Of a stretch of 64,000 nt of DNA, positions 55,900-64,000 are shown one piece after another; position 1 is the stretch's first letter; the number at the start of each line of letters is the position of its first letter. Position numbers and translations under genes: made by a program. The stretch comes from Imbricaverruca yamaguchii. Lineage: Eukaryota; Arthropoda; Thecostraca; Neoverrucidae. Where the stretch lies: NCBI GenBank assembly GCA_034440575.1, contig JAOTOL010001636.1:1150501-1214500 (forward strand). The letters run 5' to 3'. Under the pieces are notes generated by a model, which saw only the letters and a list, made by a program, of their open reading frames with translations, made no database searches and was not told where the DNA came from.

Positions 55900-56985
55900 T
55901 GAAACAACCTGTGGCATGATTCACAATAAAACAAAACAGAGCACACAAGCCGATTTATTTATTCATTATGTGCTTTCACAGCATGTAACAGCAAAAGGTT
56001 TCTAGCGGCAAACAGTGCCACTTTAAAACTCAAAACCTTTGTCGTCGTCATTCTACACCGAAGGCGGTGGCTGAACTTATGTCAGCTTGGACTAAAATGA
56101 CAAAATCAGCAGAACTTAGAAATGTTGACAAGTCCGCCGGACCATAATATGCCGGAATATGAAACCATGAAGGTCTGAATGTATAGCTAAGAACGGTCAC
56201 CATGAAGGAGGTTTTATAAGCATCTCTATGGTTGGATCACCCACCAGAAAACATGTCGTTTTTGACGCACATACTTCTCGCTTTATCACAGTTTCACCGG
56301 TCATCACTAATCTAATATCATAACAATTGCACCTAAACACCAATGCAAACACCCCGGCGGAACAATGATAACGATAAAATACTTGAAGGGGAGGGGAAAG
56401 TGAACAGACAACTTTTGCACACTAAAGTTTCATACAACCATATATGGTTAATGTATTCCGGCCAACACAGGACGGGACAGGCTCTAGGTCCCGCCACTCA
56501 TGCCGTTCCTAGTCAGATGGCAATGCATACGTGAACAGAATTATCCGATCTTGTAACAGGTATTTTGCATCAAATAACGATACAGTTACAGAGAGAAGTG
56601 TCTCTATTGAGGAGTTCGCCCAGTCGAGCTCGCACAGTGGGTAATGGTCGATTTCCTATCACGCATTCAATTGGATATGGTAAATTTGGACACGAAGTAA
56701 GAGACAAAGATAGTGCAAAAAACACAATGTTCAAGTTGGTCAGCTAGAATTAACATCCAACGTGCAAATGGTGGTTAAACGGTATGGATGAGCACAATCA
56801 GAGGGGAAATTATTTTCACTTTACCTGCATTTGGCAGGGCGGCCATTTTTGGCGGCGGCTTCCGATGATGGGTGAAGCCATCGTGAGATTTTCCAAGTTT
56901 CGCAGTAGAATTGGGTGTGCTGCTCTCCAGACAAAACGGCACCAGTCAGAGCACGTCAACTACACGGATGGGAATTCAGCTGCGC
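55900..56985. other. HAUS8 intron, expected missing exon not located
   Basis: Phase bookkeeping asks for an exon of length 3n+2 between 55714 and 58493; I could not identify it. Confidence 0.4.
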
Positions 56986-56989
56986 CCAA

Positions 56990-57485
56990 GGCGAGAAACG
57001 TTATCGGTCAGAGCACTACAACTACACGGAACGTCACCGTTCAGAGTACGTTAACGACACGGAACATCACCGTTGAAAGCACGTTAACTACACGAGTAGG
57101 AACTCAGCTGCGCCCGAGACGGAACGTCGCTGGCAACTACACAATAATTACACGACAATTACGCCAACGGCGCGATAACTACACGAAACGTCACCAATCA
57201 CAGCACGATAACTACACGAAACGTCACCAATCACAGCATGATAACTACTCGAAACGTCACCGATCACAGCACGATAACTACACGAAACTTCACCGATCAC
57301 AGCACGATAACTACACGAAACTTCACCGATTACAGCATGATAACTACACGAAACGTCACCGGTCACAGCATGATAACTACACGAAACGTCACCGATCAAA
57401 GCACGATAACTACACGATAACTACACGAAACGTTACCGATCACAGCACGATAACTACACGAAAGGCCACCGGTCAGAGCACGTGA
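56990..57485. repeat. 33-bp minisatellite
   Basis: CACGATAACTACACGAAACG plus TCACCGATCACAG, about nine good copies from 57165 and degenerate ones back to 56990. Because the unit is 33 bp, several frames on both strands stay open (for example HDNYTKRHRSQ repeated on +), so the 233-codon ORF at 56784-57485 is best explained by the repeat. Confidence 0.93.
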
Positions 57486-57537
57486 AATTCACGAATATGA
57501 ATTGAGCTGGAATGGGTTATTCGCTGCACCAATTATG

Positions 57538-57562
57538 CATATATATATATATATATATATAT
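57538..57562. repeat. (AT)n microsatellite
   Basis: About 12 AT units after TATGC. Confidence 0.95.
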
Positions 57563-58493
57563 GTACCATGTGTTCATCGTACAACACAGGGGCAGATTGA
57601 TTGATGCGATCCATCAGCGGAAGTTGGGCAAAAACAAGACTTTGAACGTTAAAGGTTATCAATATTTGATATCTTGCAACGAATCTAGCACTAGCAAATG
57701 GGCCGCCGGACGGGACATGTGCGGTAATAATGATGGAGGGAAGTGTGTGTAGTTGAAGCCCGAGGGTAATATGCGAACATGGTCTGTTCGTGGAGAGGAT
57801 TAACGTTCATCAGATGGGGAACGTATCTCTGTGTTCATTATCCGTTACTAGTGTATACTCGACATTAAATGCACACCACTGTGAGGCTTATCGTGTGTGA
57901 GTGAACGACATGACAACCCTTCATTGAAGGTTGGAACTAGCCTACGTGCAGCGAAGTAAGAAACGTTCCATTCGATTCCGAATCCCATATAAATTTAGGA
58001 ATATGAGAACATTAGATTGAGAGCTATTTGCTCATCTCCATGGAGAGAGCAGTGAGGCAACAAGTTACCTGTTGAAGCTGGAACCGGCACCAAGGAAATT
58101 CAAACGTAAAAACGCACTTTTTCACCGTATCGCATAAATGTAAGTTTTCCCGCATTTCCTTGTTTACTTGTTATCCTTGATAACAAAGTTTTCGCAGCTT
58201 CGTTAACTCACAGCAGCTGCCCAATCGATTCGATATAATGGAAAGGGCCACAGCTCAAGGCAAGACCGAAGCAAAAGTCAGCTTCATCCAGCAAAAACTA
58301 GCATCATTATTGGGCTTACGCATTCGTACTGTGTTGCGCCAAACATTATTGTATTACATGATAATTATTGTATTATATCACTAACAATATATACTGTATT
58401 ATTGTGTTGCATAGCAAATTGTAGTCTGTATTTTACTTCCCAACATTATGTTGCATGACAATGGCATTCATGTCAATCATGTATCCCTCGTAC

Positions 58494-58643
58494 CTGGCTG
58501 CGGCCGTGGAGAACAAATCGCTCTGGTTTATTGAAATGCACGACTCTTGTTTGGAAGGCACGGATACTGCACGACTCTTGGCGGCCTCTTTGTACCGAGA
58601 GGCCACGACTCGACCGTGACTGGAGCCCTCTCTCACAGTCGCC
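58494..58643 (-). CDS. HAUS8: HAUS8 exon with GRVxxSRY motif
   Basis: Minus strand; acceptor GTACTTTTGTTTTAG, donor GCAGCCAG|GTACGAG; 150 nt. Joined to the previous exon it reads RATVREGSSHGRVVASRYKE then AAKSRAVSVPSKQES. The GRVVxSRY signature near the amino terminus is shared with vertebrate HAUS8 (GGRVIESRY). Vertebrate HAUS8 uses this basic amino-terminal region to bind microtubules. The exon starts by completing an AGG codon with one base, agreeing with the phase of the exon at 58810, and ends in phase 2. Confidence 0.78.
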
Positions 58644-58809
58644 CTAAAACAAAAGTACCGGTCAGCTTGAAGCAATTGAGAACCGCTCTCGGAGATCCAC
58701 ACAAAGGAGCATACGACAGCCCACGGGCTGCGATTATTTTCAGCGTAAACCAAATGAAGCAACGGTCCGTACCTGAGAGAATACAATGCAATAATAAGCT
58801 CACACCTAC

Positions 58810-59173
58810 CTTTCCGAGGGAGCATCGGCAGCCGCTTTTCTAACAACCCCTGCAGGCGTGGTCACTTTTTTCATCTTCCTCGGGGTTTTGGTCTTCGCCA
58901 CATTAATCGTGACGTTCGATCGCGACACGAGCACCGAGCCGCGGGCCGCCGGGCTGTTCGCAGGAATGGCAGGCGTTCGCTTTTTCTTGGGCTTGTTTGT
59001 GGCTCCTGCAGACGTTTCCGCTTCAGTGCCGGTAAACCTTACCTCGGGCAGCGATTTCAATGTTGAAGCGTTAGCATCACGTGCACTAGTAGGCGCTTCC
59101 GTTTTGACTTGCTTGGAGCCCTTCGGTGTTTGCTGCTTACTCGGGGACACATCTTTTTCTGTCTCCGTGACAT
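58810..59173 (-). CDS. HAUS8: HAUS8 exon, basic Ser/Thr/Lys-rich N-terminal region
   Basis: Minus strand; acceptor TTTTCTTTCTTTACAG (an excellent polypyrimidine tract), donor GGAAAG|GTAGGTG; 364 nt. It encodes about 121 residues of disordered, Lys/Ser/Thr/Pro/Ala-rich sequence such as TEKDVSPSKQQTPKGSKQVK and TKTPRKMKKVTTPAG, ending APSER. Such low-complexity basic sequence is typical of the microtubule-binding tail. Several (S/T)P sites are potential mitotic kinase targets. The frame enters in phase 1, so the start codon lies in an upstream exon above 59174 that I could not identify. Confidence 0.74.
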
Positions 59174-59249
59174 CTGTAAAGAAAGAAAATATTGGCATCA
59201 TCATGATTACAAACACAAAGTGCAACGTACGATGTACTGCACATGGTTT

Positions 59250-61640
59250 CAGTTTTCAGGTTGCAAGTTTGCAAAAAAGAAGAATATCAATTATTTGGAC
59301 ACCTGCATCGTATTTGTATTTGACATATGACACCTGTATCCCTGTATGACATATGACACCTGTACTTGTGCAGTGTTGTCGTGAGAAACCCTGTTGTATG
59401 TGAAGTTGCTATACTTTCCGGAACATGAGAAAAATGAGCCCATTAAGGAGCAATCACAATATCAATTTCTCTTACAATCGCACCAAGCAGGGAATGGCAC
59501 AATAAAGCGTATATTATTGTACTTTGAATTTCATTGATAGCTGCTTAAGAAGTACGACTAGAAACTACCTAAGTGCGGAATCATATCCAATAGCTTTATA
59601 ACACAAACAAAAAAGTTTCATATTGCAGCCCTCAATCAATGAAAATGCACGTGTCCATGTCCACGACGTATCCAAAAACAGGTTGAGTGAGGCCCTCAAA
59701 AACATGTATGCTCCTAGAAAATAACTAAAAGAATGAGCACTAAATAAACACTTGGGGGTTTGCGAAATCGCGCCAATACCTTAAAAAATCGTCTGTGCAC
59801 AAAAAAAAACAATAAAACTTTAAACCGAGCTTTTGTCACAAAAGTGTGCCGGGCTCCTAGCAAAAATTAGCTGGAGCCCTAAATTACATCCTAAATTACA
59901 AAGAAAAACGGAAAGGTAAAAAAACAACAAACTAGAGTCCCAGTTTGATAGCCAATCTGGACACATTGGTATTTAGTCAGAGATGAGGTGCATCATAGTT
60001 AAGCGGTTATCCGGATTTTTTAGCCACCGGAAAACGTGGGAAGAGGAGAACCAATCATCGAATTGCATTCAGGATGGGCCCTTGTGGCTCGTAAGTCTGA
60101 ACACGTTATGACTTTATGAGGCACAGTTTGTTGTCACCTGTCACCATACCATGCATTTCTATTTCCTGCATTTTTCTTTGTCCCAGTCTGTTAATCTGCC
60201 AATCTTGGTCTGTCACATACCGAATCAAAGAATTTTCAACCAGCGATCACGTCTTTCCTGTTTGTCATCCTCCCCAGCATCAGTGATGATGCTTCTTTTT
60301 CCATGTGACAGTAAGCAAGCTACGCTCTTCCATACTCTTCCTCCTCACGAACATCGGTGAACATTTACAACAGGGGACATCTTAAAGACGTATTGTACTA
60401 TATCATGGGAACTAGGGCACACCACATACCCATGAGGAAGGCGTAATAAGCTTGTCACCCCCACCACACACACACACTCACCACATAGTGGAAGTTGAAG
60501 AAGTTTTGCTTGAACAGCAATACTAAATAGTCTCACTTGCACCAAGAAGATAAACCTACTATTACAAAAACAAAACCCGTCAGTCGTGAAAAGAGTTCCA
60601 AGTCCAGCTAAAAGTGTGAAATTGAAAGGGCTTCTACTGTGACGATTGTTCTTTGTGAGGACCACAAGTTACTGTTAGTCATAGGCACATCAAGGGGCCT
60701 TCCTGTCCCTTAGCATTGAAAATTGTGTGTTCACTATTAAACATATTGGGTTCTCTATTCAGAAGTGTTCAACCATAGTACCTTGCGAAATTTCTGGGTG
60801 TGCCCCTGCTGATGATCCTGGCCCTCCCACTTTTTAAACATCCCTATGCCTATACTGACTACTACTTGACAATAGGCCATGCACACATGCACACACACAC
60901 ACATTCAACAAACATAGGACATTGCATAAACACACCTTCATGAAATACATCCAAAATATCAACAATGGAGTGCTATCAACCAAGACAATATACACTAGGA
61001 ATTGATATTCAAATGCCCACATATGAGACAAACCAAACTCACTCATCCATGCATCATTCTAAAATATCCATGGCTATAGTGCACTACACGCTGCTGCCTG
61101 CTTACCATAAAACACATATATATCCATTGTGCCAAATACACCAATGAGATACAACATATCACAAAGTAATGCACTACAAACAAATATACTACAAACATCA
61201 TTCCACTAAGCATTGCCACCCTCAACAACAACCACCAAACATTGCACAAGTATTACTTCCATATTCTGTATTATCCACATGTTCCACTTTCTGAAATCCA
61301 CTTCCATTACATGCATTATTCATGAACTACAACATCAAAAAGAAATCAAACAATTAGAAATGATGGCATGCTAAAAAAAGAAACATATAAGCACCTTACA
61401 TAAGTCAAATATGACATTCCTTCATATTCTACTGTCCTCCACATGACCTCTTTACACTTCCTCTTAACCTTGAACAACTACACACTCACCACAGACCACA
61501 AAACAACATACAAGATTACTCATCATGAAACACAGCAACAGATGAAATTGTCAACATGGTAGCAGGATGGTCAACCAAAACACACACATACTGAGGTGTG
61601 GGAAGGAATCCCTTTTGTTGCCTTAAATGATGAAATATGT
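59250..61640. other. AT-rich stretch, no supported exon
   Basis: Upstream of the most 5' HAUS8 exon seen. It contains a short (CA)n near 60468 and another near 60890, but no recognisable first exon or promoter element. Confidence 0.5.
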
Positions 61641-61659
61641 TGAGCACATACATCCACAT

Positions 61660-61670
61660 GATATATATAT

Positions 61671-61712
<42 letters not shown>

Positions 61713-61731
61713 CTATACCTTTATAAAAAAA

Positions 61732-61771
<40 letters not shown>

Positions 61772-61772
61772 T
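61660..61772. repeat. (AT)n and poly-A microsatellite cluster
   Basis: (AT)n at about 61672-61706, a 28-base A run at about 61722-61749 and (AT)n at 61749-61772. TATA-rich sequence recurs at 61958-62045. Confidence 0.95.
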
Positions 61773-61799
61773 TTATTTATTTCTTTATCTATTTCACAA

Positions 61800-63170
61800 T
61801 GCATGCCCTCCATGTGCAGTGGCTGTTATGGACAGTCTGGGTATAACTCACAGATATTTACAAAGAAAGGATAGACTTGTAGTGAATAGTGGGAGCAGAT
61901 GCACAACAAACATTCATATTCCAACATAATACAATACCATATCACCCTCTGCACTGTACATATATCTATATATGTATATATACATATTTATATGTATACA
62001 TATATATGCATACATATACATATATGTGTATACATATATGCATACATACAGAAGTTGCAGGTGCCCAATAGTGTTCCAGATGTTGAATGAACAAAGCAAA
62101 CTCAGCAAGGTGACAAACCTCCATGTGGTGAGATGATATCAGAATCTCCCATCTTGTCTTCCAAGTTGCAAGCTGATGTGATGAACAGTGAACGATACCA
62201 AAAATGAAATGCTTAGTACTTGATCATTCCTGCTGAAAAAAAATACCTTGAAATAAAAAATAAATCATATGAGATAACAAGTATGTAGCAATGAACAAAG
62301 TAAGACATGCATATGACACAGAACAATATAATCAGTTCAAGGCAGGCCAACAGAAGCTTGCATAAGTGTGCAGAACAACTGAAGCTGCACCAGAGGTTGT
62401 AGTTTACCACCACTTGCACATAGTATTGAAGGGGGACTGGCACTAGCATCAACATACCTTGAAGGTTGGGGCATGCTGGAGGTAAGGGTGGTGGAGAGGT
62501 CATGAAGTTTGAACTGATATTCATGTAATATTTGTACACAAATGTGAAGGCTCAGATTAAAATCATACCATTTTGCTACTGGGGATGGGGTTAGGGCAAC
62601 TCACCAGGCTGCCTGTGCACATGGCAACACCTATCAGATTAGTGCACCACTTATTATTGTCAGAAAGTGTAGCCTAGGACAGTAGTTTTGTCTTCATGTA
62701 CTGTATCGTATCTTTGTCTTGTTGTACTATTTTTGTGCATGTGTTCTCATTGTGCATCCTGATTCTGCTTAGTAAAATAAACTTACATTATGAATGAATG
62801 TCATTTGATGAATGAAGCTTCGCACATATTCTATTGCAAATTCTGACAAATTATATCAAAAGCATCAGCTTTTACATCACTCTGGAATATAATGCAAACA
62901 ATTGACAGTTAAAATTAGTATTGATGTAACTTTTCTCACCACTTACAACAAACAATAAGGCACATGTCTGTGGCTGATGGTGTTGCATACTTGTGGATGA
63001 CTATTGATGACAGACACCAATATCCTGTATTGACAGAAAACATGGATCCATATGATGCATTGGTGTGCTGGGAGGGAGTAATGTCTGATGGCAATGACCA
63101 AACCAACACCAAAAAGGGGCTGTGAGTTGGTTAATGTAGCATAAAAGATCATGTAAACAAGGGGAAGTAG
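61800..63170. other. AT-rich non-coding stretch
   Basis: Nothing beyond microsatellite-like TATACA tracts. Confidence 0.55.
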
Positions 63171-63173
63171 GAG

Positions 63174-63697
63174 TATCTGAAAAACATTCCATTTCCAAAA
63201 CACCTATCTTTATGTCTTTCATGTCACCTTCAGCCCATAAATAACAAAAAGCTGGTAGTATGCATAAATTACGGACAAATATCCAATGAAATATGAAGGT
63301 CTGATTGCATGATTCTCTGTGTAGAGCTGGAAAAATATGCAGGCACCAATTTTTTGCTTCCTAGAGAAGTTGGCATTGGAAAACCATCAGCAAATGACCT
63401 CCAATAAACATTATTTTTAGCAGCCACTAATAGGTTGTACCACAACAGCTACAGTGAAGCAATCCTGCACAATATCTTTGTCCTGAATACAGCACATCAC
63501 TACAAAGTAATTGTCTGTTAAAATTGCTCTTTGCAAGTGGTTACAAGATTCTGATGAAAAGTAACTGTTTGAATATGGATAGCTTGTTCATTTTTGTGTT
63601 CAGTAAAAAAGTACAATCACCGGTTGGCCATACAGAAGTAGCAGAATAGCTATTTGTTGCATGTTGTAGGTGTTCGGAAACCCCCCTCTTCCCCTAC
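63174..63697 (+). repeat. diverged dispersed repeat, copy B
   Basis: Counterpart of 18379-18902. The best-conserved part is 63420-63697 (AGGTTGTACCACAAC, GAATACAGCACA, AATATGGATAGCTTGTTC). Confidence 0.75.
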
Positions 63698-64000
63698 GTA
63701 TACATACATAAGTAAGCAATCCCTCCATCTTCCTCCAACAGACAAAATATTTACTATTTGTGAGATGTGAACGAGTGTTAGAAAATACTTTTATCTTTAA
63801 AAACAGATTAGGCTAGCTTATGTTTTCATCTGAAAACTTCCTGAAAATAATTTAAAATACTCCATTTTCAAAAGAATTTGTCTTCTTATATGAAATGTAG
63901 ATTCAGGGGTTTGTATCACGCGCGCCTGAATCAAGGCTGCATATTCGAATTGCTTGACAAGACTCACTGGCACAAACACAGAACGGGAAAAAAAAACTGG

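Noticed and set aside
56784..57485. 233-codon + ORF with HDNYTKRHRSQ repeats
   Set aside because: Explained by the 33-bp minisatellite, which also leaves other frames open.

Overview
This is a window of animal nuclear DNA. It has spliceosomal exons with good GT/AG borders, tRNA-derived SINEs, CR1/Jockey-type LINEs, Ty3/gypsy LTR elements, many mini- and microsatellites, and fragments of animal-conserved genes (HAUS8, ZFR, ELL). The mix suggests an invertebrate, but I cannot name the species from sequence alone.

Layout. 0-1 kb: a 108-bp minisatellite and a possible last exon of a membrane protein (+). 1-9.6 kb: a SINE, then an old CR1-like LINE (-) split in two by a younger LINE (-) that still has one 1,123-codon endonuclease/reverse-transcriptase ORF. 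9.6-12.8 kb: AT-rich, then GC-rich sequence with a possible ZFR zinc-finger exon relic. 12.9-16.5 kb: a decayed Ty3/gypsy element (+). 17-22.5 kb: mostly non-coding, with a diverged dispersed repeat (second copy at 63 kb), a perfect 40-bp palindrome and a 400-bp foldback element. 22.7-24.7 kb: three exons (+) of a ZFR-like double-zinc-finger/DZF protein, one frameshifted and with intervening exons missing.

24.9-37.9 kb is the most interesting part. It looks like a C/D-box snoRNA host locus on the + strand: short, probably non-coding exons with consensus splice sites alternate with introns carrying snoRNAs. Two copies have a 12-nt guide matching the 18S rRNA segment targeted by U30. Eight further copies share a guide for the conserved 28S segment GUGAGCUGGGU. 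The locus has grown by tandem duplication into two neighbouring arrays, with units of about 0.93 kb and about 1.6 kb. The last unit is interrupted by a roughly 1.1-kb block containing the first coding exon of an ELL (RNA polymerase II elongation factor) homologue, itself frameshifted.

38-43 kb holds SINEs, a 1.8-kb purine-rich degenerate repeat and AT microsatellites. 43.2-59.2 kb holds, on the - strand, at least six exons of HAUS8, the microtubule-binding subunit of augmin. Intron phases agree at four of the five consecutive joins between detected exons. The conserved GRVxxSRY and QWRF-like motifs are visible. One HAUS8 intron contains a second Ty3/gypsy element (LTR to LTR, + strand), and that element carries an in-frame SINE insertion with a 15-bp target duplication inside its protease region. 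59.2-64 kb is AT-rich with microsatellites and the second copy of the dispersed repeat; I see no coding exon there.
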